Positions 20,537 to 29,840 of a DNA stretch of 64,000 nucleotides are shown here, in pieces. Under the pieces are notes generated by a model. The model saw only the letters and a list, made by a program, of their open reading frames with translations. It was not told the DNA's origin and ran no database searches. The stretch covers positions 62,001-126,000 of the forward strand of contig NZ_MLFN01000005.1 in NCBI RefSeq assembly GCF_002095315.1, read 5' to 3'. The DNA comes from Pantoea conspicua. GTDB taxonomy: Bacteria > Pseudomonadota > Gammaproteobacteria > Enterobacterales > Enterobacteriaceae. Every line of letters starts with the position of its first letter. Position 1 is the first letter of the stretch. A program made the position numbers and the translations under genes.

Positions 20537-20611
20537 TGGCTGGGGTGCAGGGATTCGAACCCCGGAATGCTGGTATCAGAAACCAGTGCCTTACCGCTTG
20601 GCGACACCCCA
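20537..20611 (-). tRNA. glnX: tRNA-Gln(CUG), copy 2
   Basis: 75 nt, CUG anticodon, encoded CCA; identical in sequence to the neighbouring copy, separated by 29 bp. The identity suggests recent duplication or gene conversion. Confidence 0.96.
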
Positions 20612-20617
20612 ATAATA

Positions 20618-20694
20618 TGGTGGCTACGACGGGAATCGAACCTGTGACCCCAGCATTATGAGTGCTGTGCTCTAACCAGCTGAGCTACGTAGCC
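20618..20694 (-). tRNA. metU: tRNA-Met(CAU), elongator, copy 1
   Basis: 77 nt with CCA, anticodon CAU in loop CTCATAA. It starts GGCTACG and has the elongator-type acceptor paired at position 1-72. It is identical to the copy at 21017-21093. Confidence 0.96.
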
Positions 20695-20716
20695 AAATTG
20701 TACTGCATTTCGATGA

Positions 20717-20791
20717 TGGCTGGGATACCTGGATTCGAACCAGGGAATGCCGGTATCAAAAACCGGTGCCTTACCGCTTGGCGATATCCCA
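20717..20791 (-). tRNA. glnW: tRNA-Gln(UUG), copy 1 (variant acceptor pair)
   Basis: 75 nt, anticodon UUG, encoded CCA. Compared with the next copy it has a compensated acceptor-stem change: TGGGATA/TATCCCA instead of TGGGGTA/TACCCCA, so an A-U replaces a G-C pair. Pairing is preserved and the gene should be functional. Confidence 0.96.
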
Positions 20792-20825
20792 TCCGTCCAC
20801 TCGCAGCCACGAGATTCATCGAAAT

Positions 20826-20900
20826 TGGCTGGGGTACCTGGATTCGAACCAGGGAATGCCGGTATCAAAAACCGGTGCCTTACCGCTTGGCGATACCCCA
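20826..20900 (-). tRNA. glnU: tRNA-Gln(UUG), copy 2
   Basis: 75 nt, anticodon UUG, encoded CCA, with the standard TGGGGTA acceptor arm. Confidence 0.96.
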
Positions 20901-20922
20901 TCCATGCTGCCGAATAATGAAA

Positions 20923-21007
20923 TGGTGCGGGAGGCGAGACTTGAACTCGCACACCTTGCGGCGCCAGAACCTAAATCTGGTGCGTCTACCAATTTCGCCA
21001 CTCCCGC
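20923..21007 (-). tRNA. leuW: tRNA-Leu(UAG)
   Basis: 85 nt class II tRNA with long variable arm, anticodon UAG in loop TTTAGGT, starting GCGGGAG and ending with encoded CCA. Confidence 0.96.
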
Positions 21008-21016
21008 AAAAAAAGA

Positions 21017-21093
21017 TGGTGGCTACGACGGGAATCGAACCTGTGACCCCAGCATTATGAGTGCTGTGCTCTAACCAGCTGAGCTACGTAGCC
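21017..21093 (-). tRNA. metT: tRNA-Met(CAU), elongator, copy 2
   Basis: 77 nt, anticodon CAU; first gene of the operon and identical to the copy at 20618-20694. Confidence 0.96.
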
Positions 21094-21133
21094 ATCTTTT
21101 TTTCGCGTTACCTTCATCGGCGTTGCGGGGCGC

Positions 21134-21162
21134 ATTATGCGGAGTTGACTTAACAGCGTCAA
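21134..21162 (-). promoter_or_regulatory. Promoter of the tRNA operon
   Basis: Minus strand: -35 TTGACG (21157-21162), 17-bp spacer, -10 CATAAT (21134-21139), followed by a GC-rich discriminator (GCGCCCC). That discriminator is the mark of stringently controlled stable-RNA promoters. Confidence 0.8.
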
Positions 21163-21264
21163 CAAGTTTTTTGCCGTTTTTTTACGGATAACCGCTGTTT
21201 GACCGGCTTATAACCAGGCTGCTGGTTTATTCAACAATTTTACAGTGAATACAACGCTGATGAT

Positions 21265-21296
21265 AAAAAAAAGGGCCCGCAGAGGCCCATTTTTTT
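21265..21296. terminator. Terminator of asnB
   Basis: Stem GGGCC / GGCCC with a 6-nt loop (21273-21288), flanked by A8 to the left and T7 to the right, 15 bp past the asnB stop; works on the minus strand and possibly both. Confidence 0.8.
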
Positions 21297-21310
21297 CTGT
21301 TTCATTGCCC

Positions 21311-22978
21311 TTATTTATAGGCTGACTGATGGACGCCCACGGCGCGACCAGAAGGATCGTCCATGTTTTTAAATGCTTCGTCCCACTCAATCGCCTTGGC
21401 TGAGGAGCAGGCCACTGATGGGCCGCCAGGCACACACTCTGCCGCGCTCGGTAACGGGAACAGCTCTTCAAAGATTTCACGGTACAGATAGGCTTCTTTA
21501 GAACCCGGCGTGTTGAACGGGAAACGGAAGTGCGCGGTGGCCAGCTGCTGGTCGCTGATTTGCTTCGCGGCAACCTCTTTCAGTGAGTCGATCCAGCTGT
21601 AACCCACGCCATCGGAGAACTGCTCTTTCTGACGCCATGCGACGCTTTCCGGCAGGTATGAAGAGAAACATTCACGCAGGATGTGTTTCTCCATTTTGCC
21701 GTTGCTGCCACACATTTTGTCCGCCGGGTTGATGCGCATCGCCACGTCGAGGAATTTTTTATCCAGGAAGGGGACGCGGGCTTCCACGCCCCAGGCTGAC
21801 ATCGCCTTGTTGGCACGGGCGCAGTCGAACATGTGCAGCGCCTGCAGTTTGCGCACGTTTTCTTCGTGGAACTCTTTGGCATTCGGCGCTTTATGGAAAT
21901 AGAGGTAGCCGCCGAACACTTCATCTGCGCCTTCACCCGACAGCACCATCTTAATGCCCATCGCTTTAATCTTACGTGACATCAAATACATCGGCGTGGA
22001 CGCGCGGATAGTGGTGACGTCGTAAGTTTCAATGTGATAAATCACATCGCGAATCGCATCCAGACCTTCCTGCACGGTGAAATGAATTTCGTGGTGCACA
22101 GTACCGAGATGTTCTGCAACCGATTTGGCCGCTTTCAGATCGGGCGATCCTTCCAGCCCCACCGCGAACGAGTGCAGCTGCGGCCACCAGGCATCGCTTT
22201 TATCCTGATCTTCTACCCGCTTAGCGGCAAAGCGCTTGGTGACGGCCGAGATGATTGAGGAATCGAGACCGCCCGACAGCAGTACACCGTAAGGCACATC
22301 AGACATCAGGTGGCTTTTCACTGACTCTTCCAGCGCATGTTTCAGGCCCGCAGCGTCGGTGGTGTTGTGTTCGACATTTTTGTATTCCATCCAGTCACGC
22401 TGCCAGTAGCGACGGATTTCGCCATCGGTGCTGGAGAGGTAGCTGCCCGGCGGGAACTCTTTGATTGAACGACAGGCCGGCACCAGCGCTTTCATCTCTG
22501 ACGCGACATAGAGGTTGCCGTGCTCATCGTTACCCATATAGAGCGGAATGATGCCGATGTGATCACGGCCAATCAGGTAACTTTTTTTAACGCTGTCATA
22601 CAGAATAAAGGCGAACATGCCTTCCAGATCGTCGAGAAAATCAACGCCTTTTTCCTGATACAGCGCCAGAATGACTTCACAGTCAGATCCGGTCTGGAAC
22701 TGATAGCGGTCGCTCAGCTCTGCGCGCAGTGCCCGATGGTTATAGATCTCGCCGTTAACCGCCAGGACGTGAGTGTGGTCGGCGTTGTACAGCGGCTGTG
22801 CACCATTGTTGACGTCAACGATTGAGAGGCGTTCATGCGCCAGGATGGCATGGTCATCGGCATAGACACCAGACCAGTCCGGGCCGCGATGACGCATTAA
22901 GCGTGAACATTCCAGCGCTTTTTTGCGCAGCTCAACAGGATCGGTTTTCAGATCCAGCACACCAAAAATTGAACACAT
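21311..22978 (-). CDS. asnB: Asparagine synthetase B (glutamine-hydrolysing)
   Basis: Makes asparagine from aspartate, glutamine and ATP. The 555-aa protein starts MCSIFG, exposing the nucleophilic Cys2 of the class II glutaminase domain (about 2-190). The C-terminal synthetase domain has the PP-loop LSGGLDSS near residue 232. In E. coli it likewise lies downstream of nagBACD. The 308 bp upstream contain its promoter region. Confidence 0.97.
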   Translation of the reverse strand: MCSIFGVLDLKTDPVELRKKALECSRLMRHRGPDWSGVYADDHAILAHERLSIVDVNNGAQPLYNADHTHVLAVNGEIYNHRALRAELSDRYQFQTGSDCEVILALYQEKGVDFLDDLEGMFAFILYDSVKKSYLIGRDHIGIIPLYMGNDEHGNLYVASEMKALVPACRSIKEFPPGSYLSSTDGEIRRYWQRDWMEYKNVEHNTTDAAGLKHALEESVKSHLMSDVPYGVLLSGGLDSSIISAVTKRFAAKRVEDQDKSDAWWPQLHSFAVGLEGSPDLKAAKSVAEHLGTVHHEIHFTVQEGLDAIRDVIYHIETYDVTTIRASTPMYLMSRKIKAMGIKMVLSGEGADEVFGGYLYFHKAPNAKEFHEENVRKLQALHMFDCARANKAMSAWGVEARVPFLDKKFLDVAMRINPADKMCGSNGKMEKHILRECFSSYLPESVAWRQKEQFSDGVGYSWIDSLKEVAAKQISDQQLATAHFRFPFNTPGSKEAYLYREIFEELFPLPSAAECVPGGPSVACSSAKAIEWDEAFKNMDDPSGRAVGVHQSAYK

Positions 22979-23286
22979 AACTGACTCCTGAGCTCACCTT
23001 ACGGCGATGTTATCTTTTGCGTTTGTCCGGCAGCCTGACGCTGCGTGATGTATAAGAAAATGCGCTATTTGGTGTATTCAATGCAAGAGGAATCACGATT
23101 TACTGACAAAAAGATTGTTGTCGTGGCGATAAAATTGAATAAACGTCAAATTAATGACAATTTTATTGTCGAATCGATAATGAAATGCATTTTCTGGCTG
23201 GATTTTAACCGAAGGAAAGGGCGGTAATCGGTCGAAAAGAGGGGGACACATCACGCTTTAGCCCGATGCGTCATAAGAAAAAGGCA
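22979..23286. other. asnB upstream region
   Basis: A 308-bp AT-rich interval between asnB and the end of nagD. It holds an inverted repeat ATAAAATTG (23129-23137) / CAATTTTAT (23158-23166) that may be an operator or hairpin. A 60-codon open frame at 23045 has no ribosome site or recognisable sequence and was not called. No confident -35/-10 pair was picked. Confidence 0.5.
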
Positions 23287-24039
23287 TCAGAACAGGTCAA
23301 TATCCGCGACTGAAGGGTAGATCCAGTCTGGCCGGAACGGCAAGGCATCAATATCGCTTAAGGTTGACACGCCGGACAGCACCAGCACCGTCTCCAGCCC
23401 GGCCTGAAAACCGGCCAGAATATCGGTGCGCAGATTGTCACCAACAATTACCGTCTCTTCCGAATGCGCCTGCATCTTGTTCAGGGCCGCACGCATAATG
23501 TAGGGACTCGGTTTGCCCACGTAGAAAGGGCGGCGACCGGAAATCTTCTCAATGCCGGCACACAGCGCGCCACAGGCGGGAACAAAGCCGCGCGCATGGG
23601 TATCCGGGTTAGTGGCAATGAAGCGCGCGCCGTTAGCGACGAAAAACGCGGCCTTGTGCATCATATCCCAGTTGAACGAACGCGTTTCCCCGACGATAAC
23701 AAAATCGGGGTTGATATCGGTGATGGTAAAGCCCGCCTTGTAAAGTTCGTGGATCAGCGCGCCTTAACCAATCACATAGGCTTTTTTACCTTCCTGGCGG
23801 CGCAGGAAATCGGCCGTGGCCATCGCCGAGGTGTAAAATACCGAATCCGGCACCTCAACGCCCGCCGAGGCAAAACGGTTCGCCAGATCCTGCTCGGTTT
23901 GCGAAGGGTAGTTGGTCAGCAGCACCAGCGGCATCTCTTTCGCCAGAATGCGCTGCAAAAACTCCTGAGCGCCGGGAACTGCCGTATTGTCGTGCATCAG
24001 CACGCCATCAATGTCACAAATTACGCTTTTAATGGTCAT
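23287..24039 (-). pseudogene. nagD: NagD (UmpH) HAD-family nucleotidase, interrupted by a nonsense codon
   Basis: NagD is a HAD-superfamily phosphatase with UMP/GMP preference encoded at the end of the nag operon. The start (MTIKSVICDIDGVLMHDN, catalytic DxD at about 9-11) is at 24039. The frame runs to codon 92, where the Glu of the conserved GEGALIHELYKAGF becomes TAA (23764-23766). In the same frame the rest of the gene is intact to the TGA at 23287, including WDMMHKAAFFVANG and VGDNLRTDILAGF. The full gene would make 250 aa, the E. coli length. A single GAA-to-TAA change explains everything, so this is either a recent null allele or a sequencing error. Confidence 0.9.
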
Positions 24040-24079
24040 AGTCAGATCCGATGTGGCCCGCCAGAGCGGCAGGCTGAGC

Positions 24080-25300
24080 TTATTCTTCGAGAAGATGTTG
24101 CAGCAGAATGCCGTTAAGCATGGCACGTTTTGCCAGCGCAAAGGCGCCGATTGCCGAACGATGATCCAGCGTTGAGCGGACCACCGGCAGATTTTTGCGG
24201 AAAGCAACGAGAGCCTGCGTATTAATGCAGCCTTCAATTGCGGGCAGTAACACTTTCTCCGCGTCGGTGATTTCACCGGCCAGCACCACTTTTTGCGGAT
24301 TAAACAGATTGATGGCAATGGCAATGGCTTTGCCAAGGTAGCGGCCAACATATTCAATCACTTCACAAGCCAGTGCATCGCCCTGATTAGCCGCTTTACA
24401 GATTTGTGGCATCTGGCACGCGTCGAGCGTCAGCATACTGGGGTAGCCCTGATTCAGCAGGTGACGCACCCGGTTTTCAATCGCGCCGTTGGCGGCGATG
24501 GTTTCGAGGCAGCCAAAATTACCGCAATGGCAGCGTTCGCCCAGCGGATCGACCTGAATGTGACCAATCTCCCCGACGTTACCGTTGCTGCCGAGAAAAA
24601 TATGGCCGTTGGCAATAATGCCGGCTCCGGTGCCGCGATGTAAGCGCACCAGAATGGAGTCGGCACAGTCGCGGCTTGCGCCAAAATAGTGCTCAGCCAG
24701 CGCCAGGCTGCGAATATCGTGACCGACAAAGCTGGTCACGTTAAAGCGCGCTTTCAGACTGGAAACCAGCGGCCAGTGACTGACCGCAATGTGTGGCATA
24801 TAGCGGATGACGCCGTTGATCGGGTCAACCAGTCCGGGCAGGATGACCGAGATAGCGATCAGCTCGCGTATTTTGCGCTGGTGCTGCTCAATAAAGGCGC
24901 TGATGGCGTTAAACAGCGCATGCTGCAGCGTCTCCTGCGTGCGTTCCGGCAGCGCATAATCTTCCTGCGCCAGTGATTTACCGCTCAGATCGAACAACGT
25001 CAGGGTCGCATCGTTGCGCCCGAGCCGGACGCCGATGGTGTGGAAATGGCGGGTTTCAGTGATGATAGAGATGGCGCGGCGACCGCCGGTAGAGGCTTGC
25101 TGATCGACCTCTTTGATCAAGCCGCGCTCAATCAATTGACGCGTAATTTTAGTGACGCTGGCGGGCGCAAGCTGGCTGAGTTCGGCGATCTGAATGCGCG
25201 ATATCGGCCCCTGTTGATCAATCAGCCGGTAAACGGCTGCGCTATTGAGTTGCTTAACAAGATCGACATTTCCTATTTGTGACTGGCCGCCAGTGGTCAT
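24080..25300 (-). CDS. nagC: N-acetylglucosamine repressor NagC
   Basis: A ROK-family transcription factor that represses the nag genes and is released by GlcNAc-6-phosphate. The 406-aa sequence (E. coli length) has an N-terminal winged HTH (SRIQIAELSQLAPASVTKITRQLIERGL), the ROK sugar-binding fold and the zinc-binding CHCGNFGCLE. It lies 7 bp after nagA. Confidence 0.97.
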   Translation of the reverse strand: MTTGGQSQIGNVDLVKQLNSAAVYRLIDQQGPISRIQIAELSQLAPASVTKITRQLIERGLIKEVDQQASTGGRRAISIITETRHFHTIGVRLGRNDATLTLFDLSGKSLAQEDYALPERTQETLQHALFNAISAFIEQHQRKIRELIAISVILPGLVDPINGVIRYMPHIAVSHWPLVSSLKARFNVTSFVGHDIRSLALAEHYFGASRDCADSILVRLHRGTGAGIIANGHIFLGSNGNVGEIGHIQVDPLGERCHCGNFGCLETIAANGAIENRVRHLLNQGYPSMLTLDACQMPQICKAANQGDALACEVIEYVGRYLGKAIAIAINLFNPQKVVLAGEITDAEKVLLPAIEGCINTQALVAFRKNLPVVRSTLDHRSAIGAFALAKRAMLNGILLQHLLEE

Positions 25301-25307
25301 TCAGTGC

Positions 25308-26456
25308 TTACTCGCTCAGGACGTCGTCTCCGTTGACAAACGTCTTAATGATTTTAAAGTCGCGCGTAAACACAGTCAGGTTCGCGATTTTTCCTGCTTC
25401 GATCGATCCCAACTGCCTTTCCACGCCCATCGCCCGTGCCGGGTAGAGTGACGCCATGCGCAACGCTTCATCCAGTGCAATGCCAGCATGTTCAACACTG
25501 TTTTGTACTGCTTCGATCATGGTGAGGGCAGAGCCGCTCAGCGTGCCGTTTTCATCAACGCACAGACCATCACGATAATAGATTGTTTTACCAGCAAAAA
25601 TAAATTCGCTGATCGCCGCGCCAGCGGGCGCTGTGGCATCGGTCACCAGCACCAGCTTATCGCCTTTGATGCGTTTTGCATTGCGGACATTGGCGTAATG
25701 AACATGTAAACCATCCGCAATGATGCCGCAGTATACATCAGGCGAATCAAACAGCGCACCGATAAGACCCGGTTCACGACCGGCAAAAGTCGGCATGGCG
25801 TTATACAGGTGCGTGGCAAAGCTAACGCCAGCGGAGAAACCTGCTTTGGCTTCTTCGTAGGTAGCGTTTGAATGCCCGGCGGAGACGATGATACCCGCTT
25901 CAGTCAGCTGACGAATCACATCGCTGCCCGCATTTTCCGGGGCCAGCGTCACTTTTGTGATCACATCCGCGTTTTCACACAGGTATTGCACCAGCGCAGC
26001 ATCCGGCAGGCGAATCAGCGCCGGATTATGGGTGCCTTTCTTCGCTTTGCTCAGCCACGGGCCTTCCAGATGCAGTCCCAGCGCCTGATGCTGATGTTTC
26101 TGCAGATAAGTGCGCATGGTTTCAATTGCGCGCTGCATTAATTCGTCGCTGCTGGTGATCAGCGTCGGTAAAAAGCTGGTGCAGCCTGACTTCTGGTTAG
26201 CGCGCTGCATGATTTCCAGTGTCTCTACGCTGAGCGCGTCAATGTCATCATTAAACTGGACGCCGCCACAGCCATTGAGCTGCAGATCGATAAAGCCGGG
26301 AGCAATCATGCCGCCAGACATATCGCGCTGCTCCACGTCGGCGGGCAACGACTCACGTGGGATCACGCGGTCAATGCGGCCATTGGCAATCACCACGGCG
26401 TGATTATCCAGAATCTGGTGACCGCTATAGATTCGGCCATTCACTAATGCGTACAT
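25308..26456 (-). CDS. nagA: N-acetylglucosamine-6-phosphate deacetylase
   Basis: Converts GlcNAc-6-P to GlcN-6-P plus acetate. The start at 26456 ([16 protein letters not shown]) gives 382 aa as in E. coli; 13 upstream codons are open but unsupported. Amidohydrolase features include [18 protein letters not shown] and SAGHSNATY. It sits 63 bp after nagB. Confidence 0.97.
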   Translation of the reverse strand: MYALVNGRIYSGHQILDNHAVVIANGRIDRVIPRESLPADVEQRDMSGGMIAPGFIDLQLNGCGGVQFNDDIDALSVETLEIMQRANQKSGCTSFLPTLITSSDELMQRAIETMRTYLQKHQHQALGLHLEGPWLSKAKKGTHNPALIRLPDAALVQYLCENADVITKVTLAPENAGSDVIRQLTEAGIIVSAGHSNATYEEAKAGFSAGVSFATHLYNAMPTFAGREPGLIGALFDSPDVYCGIIADGLHVHYANVRNAKRIKGDKLVLVTDATAPAGAAISEFIFAGKTIYYRDGLCVDENGTLSGSALTMIEAVQNSVEHAGIALDEALRMASLYPARAMGVERQLGSIEAGKIANLTVFTRDFKIIKTFVNGDDVLSE

Positions 26457-26519
26457 CTTTTCTCTCCCGTCCTGACCTGCTGCTGCTCGTGGCAACAGCA
26501 GTTATGACAACGTTTTGTA

Positions 26520-27320
26520 TTACACGCCTTTCATATTTTCCGCTTCCATCTCGCGGAAATACTTCACGGTTTTCACTTTCAGTTCCATGGTAGCCGGCTC
26601 GTCACACACCACCACCGATTTCGGGTGCAGTTGCAGACAGCTGATGGTCCACATGTGATTCACGTTTCCTTCAACCGCCGCCTGCAGCGCCTGGGCTTTA
26701 ACGTGACCGGTAACCAGAATCATTACTTCTTCCGCGTCCAGCAAGGTGCCGACACCCACCGTCAGCGCATATTTTGGCACCTGATCAACATCGCCATTAA
26801 AGAAGCGGGAGTTTGCCACGCGGGTGTCATGGGTCAGGGTTTTAATCCGGGTACGGGAAGCCAGTGAAGAGGCCGGTTCATTAAAGGCAATATGCCCATC
26901 GTTACCGACGCCGCCCATAAACAGGTGAATTTTGCCCAGCGCGCGAATTTTCTCTTCGTACTGGCGACATTCTGCGTCAATATCGGGCGCATTACCATTC
27001 AGAAGATTAATGTTTTCTGGTTGAATATCAACATGATCAAAGAAGTTGCGATACATGAAGCTGTGGTAGCTTTCCGGGTGCTCTTTCGGCAGGCCAACAT
27101 ATTCGTCCATATTGAAAGTGATAACATGTTTAAAACTAACCTGGCCCGCTTTGTGCATCTCAATCAGGTGCTTGTAGGCTTCGAGCGGCGTACCGCCGGT
27201 CGGCAGTCCAAGTACAAAGGGTTTGTCTGCCGTTGGGTTGAAGGCATTAATCCGGTTCACAATGTGGCGTGCTGCCCACTTGCCGACCTGGGTCGGTGTG
27301 GCTAAAGGAATCAGTCTCAT
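26520..27320 (-). CDS. nagB: Glucosamine-6-phosphate deaminase
   Basis: Converts GlcN-6-P to fructose-6-P plus ammonia, linking amino-sugar use to glycolysis. 266 aa, identical length to E. coli; begins [20 protein letters not shown] and has the [14 protein letters not shown] active-site motif. It is the first gene of nagBACD, divergent from nagE. Confidence 0.98.
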   Translation of the reverse strand: MRLIPLATPTQVGKWAARHIVNRINAFNPTADKPFVLGLPTGGTPLEAYKHLIEMHKAGQVSFKHVITFNMDEYVGLPKEHPESYHSFMYRNFFDHVDIQPENINLLNGNAPDIDAECRQYEEKIRALGKIHLFMGGVGNDGHIAFNEPASSLASRTRIKTLTHDTRVANSRFFNGDVDQVPKYALTVGVGTLLDAEEVMILVTGHVKAQALQAAVEGNVNHMWTISCLQLHPKSVVVCDEPATMELKVKTVKYFREMEAENMKGV

Positions 27321-27418
27321 GTTTCACCTCAATTAGGAAATGGAAAGGAGGGCGCGAATCGGTTGTATTACTCATTAGCCTAAACGGATTATGCCATCCC
27401 GCCACGGTCTGAGTGCGC

Positions 27419-27444
27419 CTTAATATTTCGGATCATAAAATAAG
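27419..27444. promoter_or_regulatory. Probable NagC operator, nagB side
   Basis: An imperfect palindrome CTTAATATTT...ATAAAATAAG. Its centre (27431.5) lies 95.5 bp from the nagE-side operator, close to the spacing that lets one NagC pair loop the E. coli nagE-nagB region. Confidence 0.55.
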
Positions 27445-27488
27445 TTTGCGGCTATAGCCAGATGTTGCCGCATCAAAGGATGTTTTTT

Positions 27489-27504
27489 GGTGATAAAAGT
27501 CACA
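27489..27504. promoter_or_regulatory. Probable CRP site in nagE-nagB region
   Basis: GGTGA-TAAAAG-TCACA matches the TGTGA-N6-TCACA consensus at nine of ten defined bases and lies between the two NagC operators, where the E. coli CRP site also lies. Confidence 0.65.
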
Positions 27505-27516
27505 ATAGCAGTGGTT

Positions 27517-27537
27517 TTAATTTGCGAGGCGAATTAA
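27517..27537. promoter_or_regulatory. Probable NagC operator, nagE side
   Basis: A near-perfect palindrome with TTAATTT and GAATTAA arms around GCGAGGC, closely resembling the E. coli nagE operator as I recall it. It lies 113 bp upstream of the nagE start. Confidence 0.7.
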
Positions 27538-27649
27538 TTTATCATTACACTTCGCTGCATGATATGAAGTGTCATTACGGTCTTTGCTGCCGACATAACA
27601 ACATTAAGCGGCGCAGAGCGATAAGCAAGGCTCATAGGGGGAAGGGTAA

Positions 27650-29683
27650 ATGTTAGGTTACTTACAGAAGGTTGGCCGTGCGCTGATGGTGCCGGTGGCG
27701 ACCCTGCCAGCGGCAGCGATATTAATGGGGGTCGGTTACTGGATTGATCCAGACAGCTGGGGCGCAGGCAATGCGCTGGCCGCGCTGCTGATTAAATCCG
27801 GGGCTGCCATCATTGAAAACATGTCGGTACTGTTTGCGATTGGCGTCGCCTACGGCATGTCCAAAGATAAAGACGGTGCCGCTGCCCTGACTGGATTCGT
27901 CGGGTTCCTGGTGGTCACCACGCTCTGTTCACCGGCTGCGGTGGCCATGATTCAGAAAATGCCGGTTGATCAGGTGCCTGCTGCCTTTGGCAAAATCAAC
28001 AACCAGTTCGTCGGTATTCTGGTCGGTATTTTATCGGCGGAGGTCTATAACCGCTTCAGCCATGTCGAGCTGCCTAAAGCGCTCTCGTTCTTCAGTGGAC
28101 GCAGGCTGGTACCGATTCTGGTGTCGTTCCTGATGATCGTGGTTGCCTTTATCCTGATGTATATCTGGCCGGTGATCTTCAACGGTCTGGTGGGTTTTGG
28201 CGAACATATTCAGAAACTCGGTTCCGTTGGCGCGGGCATCTACGCCTTCTTTAACCGTCTGCTGATTCCGGTCGGTTTACATCACGCCCTGAACTCGGTT
28301 TTCTGGTTCGACGTGGCCGGCATTAACGATATTCCTAAATTCCTCGGCGGTGCCCAGTCGCTGGCTGACGGATCGGCAACCGTGGGCATCACCGGTCGTT
28401 ATCAGGCGGGCTTCTTCCCGATTATGATGTTCGGTCTGCCAGGTGCTGCGCTGGCGATTTACCACTGCGCACGGCCGGAAAACCGTGCCAAAGTCGGCGG
28501 TATTATGCTGGCGGCAGCCTTTGCGGCCTTCTTCACCGGTATTACCGAACCGCTGGAATTTTCCTTTATGTTCGTGGCCCCGGTGCTCTATCTGATCCAC
28601 GCCGTGCTGACCGGTATTTCGGTCTTCATCGCAGCCAGTATGCACTGGATTGCCGGTTTCGGCTTCAGCGCCGGGCTGGTGGATATGGTGCTGTCGACCC
28701 GTAACCCGCTGGCAACCCACTGGTATATGCTGATCCCGCAGGGTCTGGTGTTCTTCGCCATCTACTATGTGGTCTTCCGTTATACCATCAAAAAATTCAA
28801 CCTGATGACCCCAGGCCGTGAACTGGCGGTAGCCGGTGATGAAAGCGATGGCTATGACGTTAACGTCGACAAAACTGACAACGGTGAAAGTGCAACAGAA
28901 ACGCTGGCGCGCCGTTATATCGGGGCGATTGGCGGCTCTGATAACTTAACCAGCATTGATGCCTGTATCACCCGTCTGCGCCTTAACGTCAATGATTCGG
29001 CCCAGGTCAATGAAAGTGTGGCGAAACGTCTTGGCGCGTCCGGGGTGATTCGTCTTAACAAGCAGAGCGTGCAGATCATTGTCGGTACTCAGGCAGAAAG
29101 CATCGCTTCAGCGATGAAAAAAGTGCTGACTAAAGGCCCGGTAGCCGCAACGGCCAGCAACAGCGCTACGCCAGCCGCCGCCCCGGAAGTGAAACCGCAG
29201 GCGGTGCTGAACAGTGAAAAGCGGGTGATTGCTACACTACTGGCACCGGTAAGCGGTGAAGTTGTCGCACTGGAGGCGGTACCGGATGAAGCCTTTGCCA
29301 GCAAAGCGGTGGGCGACGGTCTGGCGATCAAGCCGAGCGATAAATGGGTGGTGGCACCGATCGCCGGTACGCTGGTGAAAATCTTTAATACTAATCACGC
29401 CTTTTGTCTGGAAACTGACAACGGCGTCGAGATTGTGGTGCACATGGGGCTGGACACCGTGGCGCTGGAAGGGAAAGGCTTTACCCGTCTGGTGGAAGAG
29501 GGTGCCAGCGTGGTCGCCGGTCAGCCAGTACTGGAGATGGACCTTGATTTCCTGAACGCCAATGCCCGGTCGATGGTCAGTCCGGTGGTGGTCAGCAACA
29601 GCGATGATTTCGCCGGTCTGACATTATTGGCCAGCGGCCAGGTAGTGGCGGGTGAAACCCCACTGTATGAAGTGAAAGGCTAA
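27650..29683 (+). CDS. nagE: N-acetylglucosamine-specific PTS enzyme IICBA
   Basis: Imports and phosphorylates GlcNAc at the inner membrane. The 677-aa polypeptide has an EIIC membrane domain (about 1-370), an EIIB domain with phospho-Cys in DACITRLRL (about 442) and a C-terminal EIIA domain with the phospho-His motif VEIVVHMGLDTV. It is about 30 residues longer than E. coli NagE, mainly through an Ala/Pro-rich linker between EIIB and EIIA. GGGGGAAGG precedes the ATG. A terminator follows. Confidence 0.97.
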   Translation: MLGYLQKVGRALMVPVATLPAAAILMGVGYWIDPDSWGAGNALAALLIKSGAAIIENMSVLFAIGVAYGMSKDKDGAAALTGFVGFLVVTTLCSPAAVAMIQKMPVDQVPAAFGKINNQFVGILVGILSAEVYNRFSHVELPKALSFFSGRRLVPILVSFLMIVVAFILMYIWPVIFNGLVGFGEHIQKLGSVGAGIYAFFNRLLIPVGLHHALNSVFWFDVAGINDIPKFLGGAQSLADGSATVGITGRYQAGFFPIMMFGLPGAALAIYHCARPENRAKVGGIMLAAAFAAFFTGITEPLEFSFMFVAPVLYLIHAVLTGISVFIAASMHWIAGFGFSAGLVDMVLSTRNPLATHWYMLIPQGLVFFAIYYVVFRYTIKKFNLMTPGRELAVAGDESDGYDVNVDKTDNGESATETLARRYIGAIGGSDNLTSIDACITRLRLNVNDSAQVNESVAKRLGASGVIRLNKQSVQIIVGTQAESIASAMKKVLTKGPVAATASNSATPAAAPEVKPQAVLNSEKRVIATLLAPVSGEVVALEAVPDEAFASKAVGDGLAIKPSDKWVVAPIAGTLVKIFNTNHAFCLETDNGVEIVVHMGLDTVALEGKGFTRLVEEGASVVAGQPVLEMDLDFLNANARSMVSPVVVSNSDDFAGLTLLASGQVVAGETPLYEVKG

Positions 29684-29707
29684 TAATCCCCCGCAACAGA
29701 ACCCACA

Positions 29708-29738
29708 AGGCAGGAAGCGATTCCTGCCTTTTTTTGTT
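29708..29738 (+). terminator. Terminator of nagE
   Basis: Stem AGGCAGGAA / TTCCTGCCT with a short loop and a T7 tract, 25 bp after the nagE stop. Confidence 0.9.
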
Positions 29739-29840
29739 TTAAAGGCTTAACAAACGGTTGTTTCCCTCTGACGCTTTGTGGATCATACTCCGTAACTTCG
29801 TGGTACCAATCACCCGCTATTCGTATTGAGGATTTTTGAG

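Noticed and set aside
20375-21074. Several 60-130 codon frames with repeated sequences across 20.3-21.1 kb
   Set aside because: They are translations of the tandem tRNA genes; the repeats are tRNA bodies, not a CRISPR array or protein repeats.
20400-21165. tRNA array as an integration site for a mobile element
   Set aside because: No integrase, direct-repeat attachment site or foreign cargo was seen; asnB and ubiF flank it as in E. coli.
23045-23227. 60-codon frame upstream of asnB
   Set aside because: No ribosome binding site, no recognisable sequence and AT-rich composition of a regulatory region.
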